From contig CAYGFI010000017.1 in assembly GCA_964349045.1 (NCBI GenBank), positions 1-45,857 of the forward strand: a stretch of DNA of 45,857 nucleotides. Direction: 5' to 3'. Of the stretch, positions 32,499 to 43,195 are shown in pieces; positions within the stretch are counted from its first letter, which is position 1, and the number at the start of each line of letters is the position of its first letter. Under the pieces are notes generated by a model, which was given only the letters and a program-made list of their open reading frames with translations, was not told the DNA's origin and did not search any database. Made by a program: the position numbers and the translations under genes. The stretch is from JACJXF01 sp964349045. Its GTDB lineage: Bacteria; Bacteroidota; Bacteroidia; Bacteroidales; GCA-2748055.

Positions 32499-34142
32499 TC
32501 AATTCCTATACTTCACACTTTTTAATGTCAACAAATTCAACGGATTTGAACTTAATCCGGTAAGATTTACCGGTGTAAATCGAATCACGCGGTCATAATA
32601 CAAAGGAACAATAACTGCTGATTCAATAAGCATCCTGTCCATCTGGCGGTAAAGCCTGTAACGAAGTGATGGATTCTCTGTTTGCAATGCTTCCCGGTAA
32701 AGTTCATCAAACAATTCATTTACGTAATGCGTGGTATTAGGTCCGTTCGGACTAAGATTAGGAGAATAAAACAATGAAAGATAGTTTTCAGCGTCCGGAT
32801 AATCAGCGATCCATGATCCCCTGAAAAAAACAAGATTGGAATTTGCCACTTTATTACGGAAACTTGCACCAGTTGCAACTTCGATTTCAATTTTAATTCC
32901 CACCACCGACAATTCAAATTGAATATATTCGCATAAATCCAGATAATCGGAGGTTGTTGTAAGTAATACCGGTGGTAAACCAACCCCGCCCGGATAGCCG
33001 GCTTTTGCAAGAAAATAACGGGCCGTATCGGGATTATAACTAAAACCGGTTACTTCATCCTTGTTGTATGACGGGAGTCCATCCGGGATGAATCCTGATA
33101 AAGCAGGGGTTCCCAGATTATTCCTCAGGTATTTCATCATCTTAACCCTGTCGAATCCATAATTGATGGCTTTTCGAATGAAAATGGATGATACCGGGCT
33201 ATTTACGGCATCGCTGATAGTTGAATCACAAAGAAACCCGAGATATTCCGTATTAAGATAGGGTTGTGTATTCAGAACAAACCTGTTCTGAAATTCAGGG
33301 TTTAATTGCCCGGAACGGGTGAGTAAAACATCTTTATAAGAGGGATGAATTGAATTCAGAAAATCAAGATTCCCTTTCATAAATTCAAGAAATTCAGACT
33401 GCTTATCTTTGATAAAGCTTATACTTACTGCATCCAGATAAGGTAATTGACTTCCCATCTCATCCTTTTCGAAATATTCCGGGTTTCTGGTCAGAATAAG
33501 TTTCTCGTCCTCCCTCCACAGTTTAAACATAAAAGGGCCTGTTCCAACCGGATTACGACCGAAATCATTTCCAAAATAACTCACGGCTTCATGAGGTACA
33601 ACACAACAATAAGGCATAGTGAGCATTCCGAGAAAAGGCACAAAGGGTTCTTTTAGAAAGATTTTAAAAGTAGTATCATTTTCGGCTAAGAAACCATTGG
33701 GATTTTCGGCGGAAAAATCCAGTTTATCAAAAATCCAACCACCGGGAGATGCTGTTTTTGGATCAAGAATCCGTGCGAAGCTGTATTCAAAGTCGAAAGC
33801 ACTTACTGCTCTACCGACCGAATCGCGAAATACAGAGCTGCTATGAAAATACACATCCTTTCTAATAAAAAACGTATAAACTAATCCATCTTTCGAAACC
33901 TGCCATGATCGGGCAATGCAAGGGATTACATTCAAACTGTCGTCCATTTGTACCAATCCATTGAAAAGCTGATTAACAGGCCATATAAGGGTTTGATTGC
34001 GGGCAAATGCCGGATCGAGTGTGGCAATTCCTTTTGATTCATTATAACGAAAAACGGTTAAATGCTCTGGTGATTTGCCGGTACTACTGCAATTTGTCAG
34101 GAGGATTGAAAATAATAAAAAAGTACAAAGTGCACGGATCAT
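32499..34142 (-). CDS. Oligopeptide-type ABC substrate-binding lipoprotein
   Basis: A 547-residue exported protein of the extracellular solute-binding family 5. The lipobox LTNC (C18) follows a short signal. TVFRYNESKGIATLDPAFARNQTLIWPVNQLFNGLVQMD and YTFFIRKDVYFHSS are the standard opening, and NPVGTGPFMFKLW is the family's central motif. Ligands in this family are peptides, nickel, sugars or signalling molecules. No permease or ATPase gene is adjacent. It starts 19 bases after the hybrid histidine kinase gene on the same strand, so it is likely co-transcribed and could be a sensor component in place of a transporter subunit. Confidence 0.92.
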   Translation of the reverse strand: MIRALCTFLLFSILLTNCSSTGKSPEHLTVFRYNESKGIATLDPAFARNQTLIWPVNQLFNGLVQMDDSLNVIPCIARSWQVSKDGLVYTFFIRKDVYFHSSSVFRDSVGRAVSAFDFEYSFARILDPKTASPGGWIFDKLDFSAENPNGFLAENDTTFKIFLKEPFVPFLGMLTMPYCCVVPHEAVSYFGNDFGRNPVGTGPFMFKLWREDEKLILTRNPEYFEKDEMGSQLPYLDAVSISFIKDKQSEFLEFMKGNLDFLNSIHPSYKDVLLTRSGQLNPEFQNRFVLNTQPYLNTEYLGFLCDSTISDAVNSPVSSIFIRKAINYGFDRVKMMKYLRNNLGTPALSGFIPDGLPSYNKDEVTGFSYNPDTARYFLAKAGYPGGVGLPPVLLTTTSDYLDLCEYIQFELSVVGIKIEIEVATGASFRNKVANSNLVFFRGSWIADYPDAENYLSLFYSPNLSPNGPNTTHYVNELFDELYREALQTENPSLRYRLYRQMDRMLIESAVIVPLYYDRVIRFTPVNLTGLSSNPLNLLTLKSVKYRN

Positions 34143-34161
34143 AATAGTTCGGATAATTCAA

Positions 34162-37100
34162 TTAAGAATTCAGATACCTGGAAACAAGAGCAATCAGATC
34201 TTTAGGCTTTATAGGTTTAGCAATATAATCATCACAGCCGGCGATCAGGCTTTTCTCTCTTTCTCCTGACATGGCATAACCGGTTTGTGCAATAATACGA
34301 ATATCTTTTCTGATTTTTTTGATTTGCGTAGCGGCCTCGTAACCGCTTATAACCGGTAACCGGATGTCCATCAGGATTAAATCAATCTTTGGATTTTCAA
34401 TAAACAATTTAACAACCTCCATGCCGTTTTTGGCCCAAATTAAGTTTACTTTTGACTCTTTAAAAATATCCTGTAACAGCAAAAAGTTTGATGTTTCGTC
34501 TTCGGCAATCAGGATTGTTTTTTTGTTCCAATCCGGTTTAGCATTTAATATTATTTTCTCTTCATGGATAATTTCAACATCCGACTTTAAATATCCTATT
34601 GAGAAAATGAATTCCGAGCCTTTACCCGGCTCCGAAATAACATAAATATCACCGCCCATAAGTTCCGCAAGATGCCTGGAAATAGCCAGACCAATACCCG
34701 TTCCACCATAAAATTTGGTTTTCGATTCATGCCCCTGCCGAAACCGGTCAAATATCAAAAGCTGTTTATCCTTTTCAATTCCAATACCGGAATCTTTTAC
34801 ATAAAAACGAATATGTTCTGAATCAATCTCTTTGATTCCAAAAACGACCTCACCCTCTTCCGTAAATTTAATAGCATTGCTTATCACATTGATAAAAATC
34901 TGCCTTAGTCTGAAGGAATCAGCAAATATATTCAAATTGGGATCAATGTCATTATAATCTAAAGTGATCGTTAAATTCAGCCTGTTTTGCCGTTCCAGAT
35001 TCTTGGTGAAAAAAGCATGAAGTTCCGTTAGCATTGACGATAGATTGAAAACGGTATTGTTAACCCGTATTTGGCCCGCTTCAATTTTGGATATATCTAT
35101 AATATCGTCAATCAGGTTAATCAAGGTTTCGGAACCCTGGTTTATATGACCAATAAATTCCTTACTGGTATCATCATCCATTCTGCTCTGGGACAGTAAT
35201 TCTGCAAAACCGACAATTGCATTCAGGGGAGTTCTGATTTCATGAGACATATTCGACAAAAAGGAAGTTTTAAGTCTGTCGGACTCTTCGGCTCTTTCTT
35301 TAGCTATTTTAAGGTTCTCTTCATAGTTTATTCTTTCAGTTATATCTTTGATAATGATTACATAAGTTTCAACTACATTCCCGGGACTCTGGATTAAACC
35401 TAAAGATATTTCGGCATAAAATTCTGTGTCATCATCCCGAACCATAAGTAATTCGATGTTTTTCTGATAACCGGAACTGATCGTGTCTCTGAATATATGT
35501 TCAAGTTTTTCAAGATCATCTGAGTATACAAAATCCTGGAAACGACGTCTTCTGAGCTCTTTATTTTTGATCCTGAGCATTTCGAATATGCTGGTATTAT
35601 GATCAATGATCATTCCGTCATTGCCAGTAACAAGCAATCCATCCGGGGAGGATTCAATAATTCTTCTCTGCTTTTGTTCATTCTCCCGTATATTATCTTC
35701 ATCTTTCTTTCGTGAAATGGCAAGGGCTATCTGATCGGACACAAACTCAAGTATCTTAACATCTTCTTCATTATATTTTACTGCCTCATCGTAGCTTTGA
35801 ACTGTGAATACTCCAATAATATTCCGGTCTATTTTAAGAGGAACTCCAAGCCAGCTTACAGCAAGAGTGCCAATACTTTCTATTTCACCGGAATCAGACA
35901 ATTCCTTTATTCTTTCACTGCTGAAGAGCTGTGCACTTCCGCTACGGATCACGTAAGCGGTTACTGTTTTACCGGCAGGGAACTCGGTAAACCGGTCTTT
36001 TTCATCCCTGTGGAAAGGAAGGGTTATTTTATCGGTTTTCTTATCATAAAGAGCAATATAGCAGTTTTTTGTATCAATAATCCGGCCAAGGATTTCCTGG
36101 ATTTTCTCAAACAGCTCATCCAGGTTTCGGGTTGTAACCACTGCATTACCAATATCAAATATTGTTTTCTGAATTTCATCCTGCCGTTTGCGAAGAGATA
36201 TATCTACATTGGTTCCAACTATCCTAACCGGTTCTCCATCCGGATCATAGGAAAAAACCTTCCCCCGGGCATGAATCCATGCATAAGTTCCATTGTATCT
36301 TTTCAAGCGGGCAACTAATTCAACAGTTTCATTAGCGGATTTCAACATATCGTTAATGTAGGTCGTGATCCTGTCCTTATCATCCGGATGCATCAGGTCA
36401 TTGAAAACATTAATATCATTCTTAAAAGCGCCGGGGTCATAACCAAGCATAGTTTCATAACGGGGGGAGAAATAAATCTTATTGTTCTTCAAATCGTAAT
36501 CCCATATCCCATCACTTGTTGCTTCCAGGGCGAGTTGAAGACGCTCTTCGCTTTTTCTGAGCGCTTCCTGCGATTCCTTCTTAAAGCTTATATCTCTTGC
36601 AACAGCCAGCACAGTTATTACTTCTCCCGTTGGATTATACTCAGGGAAAAGTCTCCATTCATAATAAATCATTGCATCTCTTACAGGAATAGAGAATTCA
36701 ACTTCATGCGGCTTTTTAGATTCAAATACTTTTAATATATGCTCCTCCCAGAAATCGCACATGAGAGGTTCAAAAATACCCATATCGCGATGCGTCTTGT
36801 TGATAAACAATTCAGGCTTTAAACCTAACTGTACTAAAACAGCATTATTTACGAAAAGATGACGGAATTTTTTGTCAAACCTCATAATTACGTCCGGGGA
36901 GTTTTCTGCAAGAGCCCTGTAATGTTCTTCGCTTTCGCTGAACGAAATCTCGGCAAGTTCGCGCTTCTGTCTTACCTCCCGGAGTTCCATTGCAAATTTG
37001 ATAGCCGGATTTAAGCGGATAAGATGTTCTTTTAAAACATAATCCCAGGCGCCCTGCTTAATACAATCAACTGCTGTTTCTTCATCAAGCGAACCCGTTA

Positions 37101-37353
37101 CAATTATAAAAGGTGTGAGTGGTTTTTCTTCCCTGGATATCCACAGAGCATCCATCCCGTTAAAAACAGGAAGATTATAATCAGACAAAATAATATCCGG
37201 ATCAAAGTCTTTAAGATAAGCCCTGAAGCTTTCTTCATTATTTGCAATCCTGGAATCGATAATCCAGTTTTCTTTATGAAGAGTTTTAAGATTTAACTCA
37301 GCATCGTACGGATTATCCTCAAGGATCAGAACTTTCAGAATAGGATTTTGCAT
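34162..37353 (-). CDS. Hybrid histidine kinase, REC-PAS-PAS-GAF-PAS-HisKA-HATPase-REC
   Basis: A 1063-residue soluble protein without membrane segments. An N-terminal receiver (VLILEDNPYDAELN, D58 in LSDYNLP, lysine in VLKEH) is followed by PAS domains at about 145-265 and 270-390, a GAF domain at about 400-560, another PAS at about 565-685, HisKA with H704 in SNMSHEIRTPLNA, an HATPase with NAIKFTEEGEV and GGTGIGLAI, and a C-terminal receiver with D996 in LMDIRLP. Starting with a receiver suggests that an upstream kinase passes phosphate to it, with the output going to its own C-terminal receiver or a phosphotransferase. The MASE1 kinase 187 bases upstream on the same strand is a candidate donor. 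The signal is not identified. Confidence 0.93.
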   Translation of the reverse strand: MQNPILKVLILEDNPYDAELNLKTLHKENWIIDSRIANNEESFRAYLKDFDPDIILSDYNLPVFNGMDALWISREEKPLTPFIIVTGSLDEETAVDCIKQGAWDYVLKEHLIRLNPAIKFAMELREVRQKRELAEISFSESEEHYRALAENSPDVIMRFDKKFRHLFVNNAVLVQLGLKPELFINKTHRDMGIFEPLMCDFWEEHILKVFESKKPHEVEFSIPVRDAMIYYEWRLFPEYNPTGEVITVLAVARDISFKKESQEALRKSEERLQLALEATSDGIWDYDLKNNKIYFSPRYETMLGYDPGAFKNDINVFNDLMHPDDKDRITTYINDMLKSANETVELVARLKRYNGTYAWIHARGKVFSYDPDGEPVRIVGTNVDISLRKRQDEIQKTIFDIGNAVVTTRNLDELFEKIQEILGRIIDTKNCYIALYDKKTDKITLPFHRDEKDRFTEFPAGKTVTAYVIRSGSAQLFSSERIKELSDSGEIESIGTLAVSWLGVPLKIDRNIIGVFTVQSYDEAVKYNEEDVKILEFVSDQIALAISRKKDEDNIRENEQKQRRIIESSPDGLLVTGNDGMIIDHNTSIFEMLRIKNKELRRRRFQDFVYSDDLEKLEHIFRDTISSGYQKNIELLMVRDDDTEFYAEISLGLIQSPGNVVETYVIIIKDITERINYEENLKIAKERAEESDRLKTSFLSNMSHEIRTPLNAIVGFAELLSQSRMDDDTSKEFIGHINQGSETLINLIDDIIDISKIEAGQIRVNNTVFNLSSMLTELHAFFTKNLERQNRLNLTITLDYNDIDPNLNIFADSFRLRQIFINVISNAIKFTEEGEVVFGIKEIDSEHIRFYVKDSGIGIEKDKQLLIFDRFRQGHESKTKFYGGTGIGLAISRHLAELMGGDIYVISEPGKGSEFIFSIGYLKSDVEIIHEEKIILNAKPDWNKKTILIAEDETSNFLLLQDIFKESKVNLIWAKNGMEVVKLFIENPKIDLILMDIRLPVISGYEAATQIKKIRKDIRIIAQTGYAMSGEREKSLIAGCDDYIAKPIKPKDLIALVSRYLNS

Positions 37354-37540
37354 AGCCCTAAGATAACTTATTAATTAACTCTTAACTACTTAGTCATAAA
37401 AAAAATGCAAAACACCATAAAATACTTACAATTGATATTTATTTGTGTAGGTTCCCCGATATGGGAGGCAGGCTGTGCTATCGCTGGATTAAGTTCATAT
37501 CTGAAATTTAATAATAAATACCTCAGATTATTCAATTTTC

Positions 37541-40490
37541 TTATTCAGAATCAATTTCAACAGGAATAGTGAAAAATATGTTTGTCCCCTTGTCTTTTTC
37601 ACTTTTTGCGCGGATGATCCCACCATGCCGGTGAATGATCCGTTGAACAAGCGATAGTCCAACCCCGCTTCCCTCGTATTCCTGAGGAGTATGCAGTCTC
37701 TGGAAAACCTTAAAAATTTTCTCAGCATGTTTTTGCTCAAAGCCAATGCCCTGATCACTGACGCAAAATTCATGGTACTCGGAATTGGACTTACAACTGA
37801 TTTCAATCCGGTTTTTCGAACCGGGTTTTGAAAACTTTACTGCATTTGAAAACAGGTTAACGAAAACCTGGGTAAGAAGATTCTCATCAGCATTTAAAAT
37901 TGGAAGACTATTCACGATAAATTCAGATTGTTCAGGATTTTGGTGGCTGTAAAGATCCTGCAGAATTGTATTTACAAGCCTGAAAGAATCAAAAATTGCA
38001 TAAATAAGACTCTTACGGCCGAGACGTGAAAACTGCAACAGATCGGTGATAAGCAGAGTCATATTCTCCGAATTCTTCTGAACGTTTTTAATATAGTGAA
38101 CAGCCCCATCCGGTAAGCTATTCCCATATTCCTGCATCAGAAGTAATGAGAAACCGCGAACTGCCCTCAACGGCGCCTTCAAATCATGAGATATCGAATA
38201 TGAAAATGCCTCCAACTCCTGATTTGCCCTGTCTAACTCTTCCGTACGTTTCCTGACTTTCTTTTCAAGACTCTGATTCAATAAGCGAATTTCCTTCTCC
38301 GCTTTCTTAAGGTCGGTGATATCCACAATAGTTAACAGAATCCTGGAAAGATCCCTCTCATAACCGGGCATAATAAACCAACGGACAGAAAGGAATCGCT
38401 TTTTCCTCATAATTTTAACTTCCATAATCCTCTCTTCCAGATTTGATTTGCCTTCAATAAAGGAAGCCAATACGGAACTAAAAGCTTCAGGATGACCCGA
38501 GGCAAATATTTCAGGTCCTCTTTCAATCAATTTTGACTTGTTTGTTTCTCCATACATCTCAAGCGTTGACCTGTTCATATCAACAATTTTAATGTTTGAT
38601 AAGAGTTCCAGGTACAATTCTTTATTTGTAATAAGAGTATGATAAATATCCTCTTTTAAATTCGCGGGCCATGAGTCAATTAGCTGCTTAACTTCTGAAT
38701 AATCATTTTCCCACAGCGAGACCGGCATATTCTCGAAAAGGGAGTGATATTTCTCTTCTCCACTCTGATAGGCCACCAGGGCTTCAACCCTGTCCGTAAT
38801 ATCATATATAAATCCTTCAAGACTCCGGCAAATGCCATCCGTTCCGAAAATTCCATTTCCATTTTCCGCTACCCACTTTAACTCTCCGCTTCTGGTAACA
38901 ATTTGATATTGCAATGAATAAGGCTCCCCTTTCTTAATGGCGCTTTCTATAGTGTCCCAGACATAATCGCGAAAACGCTCCTGAATTATGGAAGCAAAAG
39001 GAAGGCGGCTGTTAAGTACTAAGTCTGACGGCAGATATCCGGTTAAAAGAAAAGATCCTTCACTTACAAATTCCATGGTCCAGTTGCGGTCGAACCTGCA
39101 TTGATATACCATTCCCTGCAGATTCTGAATGAGGGATGATAATCTTCTCTCATCTTCTTTTATTTTCTCAAGCATTTTCTTTCGTTGGGTGACATCCATC
39201 ATCACCATTAAATACCTGTCTTTTAGCGGATTAATATTTATAGAATACTCACGGGCTTCATGATTTCTATTCAACAGACTTATATCTTTCTCTATGCTTT
39301 CCCCTCCCATAAAATCCCTGATGAAGCTTTTCCATGCATGGGTCAGCAAATTTATGGTTTGCCCGGTATTTGCAACAGAATTTGCCGATAAGTCTTTATT
39401 GATAAACTCGGCCAGGCTCAAGCCGGTTTTATTGGTAAACTCTTTATTTAAAAATTCCGGTTCACCCAAACTATTCAAAATACCAACACCGAGTGGAAGA
39501 TTGGTAAGTACATCCTTTAAATCCTGCTCACTCCTGTGAATGTCCATTATGTATTGTTGCCTTTCTGTATAAACGGAATGTAAAATTAAAATAAGCATTG
39601 CAATTAAAATAGAGAATCCCTGCAGCAGAATATAAGGTCTTTCTGAAAGGATTGAAAAAAAATCATCACCTGCATATATTGCCAGATAACTTATGTAAAA
39701 AAGGGCCAGAAATTGTAATGATATAATTGTTTTTGAGTCAAACCGAAATGCAAGCCAGAAATAAATCGGAATGGTAAAATANNNNNNNNNNGGTAAAATA
39801 TGCAATCAGGAAATTATAAAAATAATTTTCGAAAAAATCGGTAAAAATGAAATAACTGCTGATAAACAACAGGATCGAGACTATGAGAAATTCAGGAATT
39901 TTTTGACGGTTTATTTTTAATCCGGGGGATTCCTTCCACGCAATTACCAATGGAACAATTACCAATATTCCTATTAAATCGGCCAGAAGCCAGCTATGTA
40001 CTTTATTGAAATAATCAGGAACCACATCTGACAGATAAATGACTATTCCCCCTGTTAAGCTGGTAATCAGGGAGGGTATCATTACCACAAAAAGAAGAAA
40101 TGGAAAAACAGAATCCAGGCGGAAAAAGGTGCGGTTCTTCTTTAATACCCGTTTTTCAAGACAGCGGGCGCCGATTAATGCTCCAATAGTATTACCCGCC
40201 GCAATGGCTGTTACACTAAATATCAGACCAAAAAGATTGATGTAGCCTGTCCTGTAAATAAAATAATTTATAATAAAAGCAGCAATAAAAATCCCGATAG
40301 AAGATGATCTGCCCAGAATATAAATACCCATTATTGCCACTCCTGCCGCCGGCCAATAAATTGCCAAACCAAAATCCTTATAAAATGTTAGCGTCCCCAT
40401 CCAGCAAAAAAACCAATATAACAGGCCCAACAGGATGATTTTTGCCATTACCGGCAGCGGGAAAAGTCTTTGAATAAAAACTTTTTGCAT
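37541..40490 (-). CDS. MASE1 membrane sensor histidine kinase, broken only by an assembly gap
   Basis: The frame is interrupted by 10 N at 39782-39791. Both sides of the gap carry the same 9 bases, GGTAAAATA on the plus strand. Removing one copy plus the N (19 bases) gives one open frame of 976 residues, with AYFT joining directly to IPIYFW. So this is one gene, not two. The N-terminal MASE1 region (about 1-290, YWFFCWMGTLTFY, YWPAAGVAIMGIYILG) has eight or more helices. Three PAS-like domains follow, then HisKA with H762 in SYSISHDLKAPLRA and an HATPase with NLFSNAVKFSKPG, FEQKHAEKIFKVF and GSGVGLSLV. It has no receiver. MASE1 proteins sense unknown signals at the membrane. Confidence 0.92.
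39782..39791. other. Spurious 10-N gap with a duplicated 9-base flank
   Basis: The bases GGTAAAATA occur directly before and directly after the N run. Two contig ends that overlap by 9 bases were probably joined with a fixed 10-N spacer instead of being merged. The real sequence should read GGAATGGTAAAATATGCAATC with no gap. The kinase frame is kept when this is done, which supports it. Confidence 0.85.
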
Positions 40491-40638
40491 TTGAGGCGGA
40501 TTAAATTACCAGATAGACAGGATATGCAATATTAAATAATTATGCTGGTAATACAATTTCAGCAAAATCGCAAATAAGAGGATTTCGGAAACCTGATTGA
40601 TTTACCTGGCTGAATTGGCACGACAATAGCATTAAAGT

Positions 40639-43056
40639 CTAAAACCTGCCCCGGATCCCCGCTAAAAAATTAATACCTGCCTGAGGATAATATCCATCAT
40701 ATACTCCCTCGATATCATTTTCAAAATATCTGTATACCCATGCATTTGATGAATACTGATAATCGAAAATATTGGCTATTAGCAGATTAAGTGATAATTC
40801 CTTTATTATTCCTGTCTTAATAATGTATTCAAACCGGATATCGTTTACCAGCCATGGATCAAGTTTACGATTGCCGGAAGCGGTGTTATCCGTAAATTGT
40901 CTGCCTACATATTTTGAAATAAAATCCAGGCTCAGATTTTTCATCAGGAAATACCTGAAGTTGCTGGATCCTACAATTTCCGGAGAGAAAGCAATATCTG
41001 ACTTTCCCAAATTGAAAACAAATTGTTTTTGCTGAGCGGACGGGTCATCCCAATAGGACCAATTATCAACGTATGAGATAAAATTCCGGATTTTGTTACT
41101 GCTCAGGGCCAGTGTAAAATCCCAGCTGAAGATTTCCTGTCGTCGTAAACCAGTTGTAAGTTCAAATCCTGCACGGTAACTATCTTTAACATTGCTCATT
41201 ACAGCTGAACCAACATCATTTATTTCTCCCGTCAATACCAATTGATTCGCGTAGTCCATATAATAGAAATTAATCCCTGCCTGAAAACTGTTCCCGTTAT
41301 ATGAATATCCCAACTCATAATCGTAAAGTGTTTCGAAAGTTGGAGCCGGCTGAGTGGTATCTGCATCTATAAAGTTGCTTCGGTTGGGTTCTCTGTTGGC
41401 AATTGAAAATGAAAAATACAAACGCCGGCCCTGGTTATCAGAATAATTTATACCTGCTTTCGGGTTAAAAAAAAGATAATTATGACTCTGGGTAATGTCC
41501 CTGTGATCGTTATCCTCACCATCTATTAAGTAGGTTATTCCCCTGAGCTGCAAATCCCCGTAAAGATTTATATTACGATTCAGAGAATAATTAAGTTTTG
41601 TATATACATTAAAATCCTTCTTATCCGAAATGCTTTTATACCATGTATGATTGATTTCGGAAATCCCGGCATACCTTGCCCATATTACTTTCCCGAAATG
41701 GTTTCCTTCATAGCGGTTCCATGCGCCTCCCAGGCTCGCTTCAAGTTTATCTTTTTTTAAATTGGTGGAGAATACGGCGCCATAAAAATTATTATCCAGC
41801 CATTTCTGACGGATCAGGTCGGAAAAAGAAACAAGGGCTGAATCAATTGCAATTTCAGGAATCCTGTAAGCAGCCAGCTCCTCATCCTCTTTATACTCCT
41901 CATAATAGCCTTCTCCGTGAGTCAGATGGAATGATGCATTGATGTTTATAAAGGGGGATAATTCCCGTGATATATGAATCTGGTAATGATCCTGCTGATA
42001 ATTATCTGTCTGGTTATCATAAAATCTTTCAACACCTTTTTCATCTGAAAATTTTCCAAGCTCGTTATACGTGCGGTTTGTCTGCAGCAGGTAACCCGGA
42101 ACCCCACCCCATGCCTGATATGTCTTTTCCTTACCTGAGAAAACATTAAGTTTTACGATGTTTTTGGAAGCATGCCATCCTGCAGACACAAAATACGAAC
42201 TTAAATCGGAAAACGCCCTGTCGATATAACCGTCAGAATGTATACCTGAGAGCCTTGCATCGAGGGTGAAATGATCGTTTAACAGGCCTGTACCCAGGCT
42301 GACCGAGTTTTTCCGGGTGTTAAAAGAGCCGTAAGAACTGCTGATTTCCGAATAAGGATCATGGTTCAGGCTTAAAGTTTTCATATTAATGCTTGCCCCG
42401 AATGCTGCTGCTCCGTTCTGCGATGTGCCTACTCCTCTTTGTACCTGTATGTACTCAGTAGAACCTGCAAAATCAGGCATATTAACGAAATAGACTGAAT
42501 GTGATTCAGCATCGTTGAGTGGAATCCCGTTTACAGTAATATTTATACGGTTTGCATCGGTACCCCTTATTCTGAATCCCGTGTAACCCACGCCTGCTCC
42601 TGCATCTGAGCTTACTACCATGGAAGGAGTCAGTGAGAGCAGCCAGGGGATATCCTGACCCAGGTTTCGGCTTTGAAGTTCTTCTTTCGTAACTTCACTT
42701 ACCGCCACAGGATCTTTCCTGCCAGCACGTACCGAGGTTACGATTGTCTCTTCACCCATAATCGCTGAACGCTTCAGGTAAAAAGAAACATCAGTATCTC
42801 CCGGTAAATTGATAAGTCTCTCTTCGGGATCATAGCCCATATAAGAAACGACTATTTGATATTCTCCTGAGGCTAAATTTTTGAGTGTAAATTCTCCGTC
42901 CGCATTGCTGACAGTTCCCAGAAAGCTGTCCCGGATAATGATATTGGCGCCTGCCAAACGGCGACCTTCCGTATCGAAAACTTTTCCATTTACACTGTAT
43001 TGTGCATGCGAAAATACAGACATGAGAATGCCTGTAAACAATAATATTGCCTTCAT
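40639..43056 (-). CDS. TonB-dependent receptor under TPP control, likely thiamine importer
   Basis: An 805-residue outer-membrane receptor with a signal peptide (AILLFTGILMSVFSHAQ), an N-terminal carboxypeptidase regulatory-like domain (VNGKVFDTEGRRLAGANIIIRD to about 100), a plug (PSMVVSSDAGAGVGYTGFRIRGTDANRINITVNGIPLNDAES) and a barrel ending with a C-terminal phenylalanine (GIRGRF). A TPP riboswitch in its leader means it is expressed when thiamine pyrophosphate is low. In Bacteroidota, receptors under THI elements are the outer-membrane thiamine transporters, so this is the expected substrate (thiamine or a precursor). The inner-membrane partner, PnuT, is not in the window. It ends 148 bases before the MASE1 kinase start on the same strand. 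Confidence 0.9.
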   Translation of the reverse strand: MKAILLFTGILMSVFSHAQYSVNGKVFDTEGRRLAGANIIIRDSFLGTVSNADGEFTLKNLASGEYQIVVSYMGYDPEERLINLPGDTDVSFYLKRSAIMGEETIVTSVRAGRKDPVAVSEVTKEELQSRNLGQDIPWLLSLTPSMVVSSDAGAGVGYTGFRIRGTDANRINITVNGIPLNDAESHSVYFVNMPDFAGSTEYIQVQRGVGTSQNGAAAFGASINMKTLSLNHDPYSEISSSYGSFNTRKNSVSLGTGLLNDHFTLDARLSGIHSDGYIDRAFSDLSSYFVSAGWHASKNIVKLNVFSGKEKTYQAWGGVPGYLLQTNRTYNELGKFSDEKGVERFYDNQTDNYQQDHYQIHISRELSPFININASFHLTHGEGYYEEYKEDEELAAYRIPEIAIDSALVSFSDLIRQKWLDNNFYGAVFSTNLKKDKLEASLGGAWNRYEGNHFGKVIWARYAGISEINHTWYKSISDKKDFNVYTKLNYSLNRNINLYGDLQLRGITYLIDGEDNDHRDITQSHNYLFFNPKAGINYSDNQGRRLYFSFSIANREPNRSNFIDADTTQPAPTFETLYDYELGYSYNGNSFQAGINFYYMDYANQLVLTGEINDVGSAVMSNVKDSYRAGFELTTGLRRQEIFSWDFTLALSSNKIRNFISYVDNWSYWDDPSAQQKQFVFNLGKSDIAFSPEIVGSSNFRYFLMKNLSLDFISKYVGRQFTDNTASGNRKLDPWLVNDIRFEYIIKTGIIKELSLNLLIANIFDYQYSSNAWVYRYFENDIEGVYDGYYPQAGINFLAGIRGRF

Positions 43057-43093
43057 GACTTAACTTTGTTTTAGATAGAATAACACTTTGATT

Positions 43094-43182
43094 TCTCCAT
43101 ATTTCCCTGCGCCGGCATTACCCGGATCAGGTTCTAAGGGTATAATCTCAGCCCGTAATATTAAGGCACCCCCTTAGAGAGT
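43094..43182 (-). promoter_or_regulatory. TPP (THI-box) riboswitch
   Basis: Read on the minus strand, the leader holds CTCTAAGGGGGTGCC, then GGGCTGAGATTATACCC, then ACCTGATCCGGGTAATGCC and GGCGCAGGGAA. CUGAGA and ACCUGAUCC...GGUAAUGCC...GCGAAGGGA are the conserved cores of the thiamine pyrophosphate aptamer. The order and spacing are normal. It ends about 37 bases before the receptor ATG at 43056. There is no clear terminator between them, so control is probably at translation start. Confidence 0.93.
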
Positions 43183-43195
43183 AAGTTTGTGAGGG

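Noticed and set aside
37541..40490. Frameshifted or pseudogenised histidine kinase
   Set aside because: The frame break is caused by 10 N plus a duplicated 9-base flank; merging the flanks restores one open frame.
43061..43068. TAACTTTG promoter box on the plus strand
   Set aside because: No plus-strand gene follows; the downstream sequence is the TPP riboswitch of the minus-strand receptor, so the match is taken as chance.
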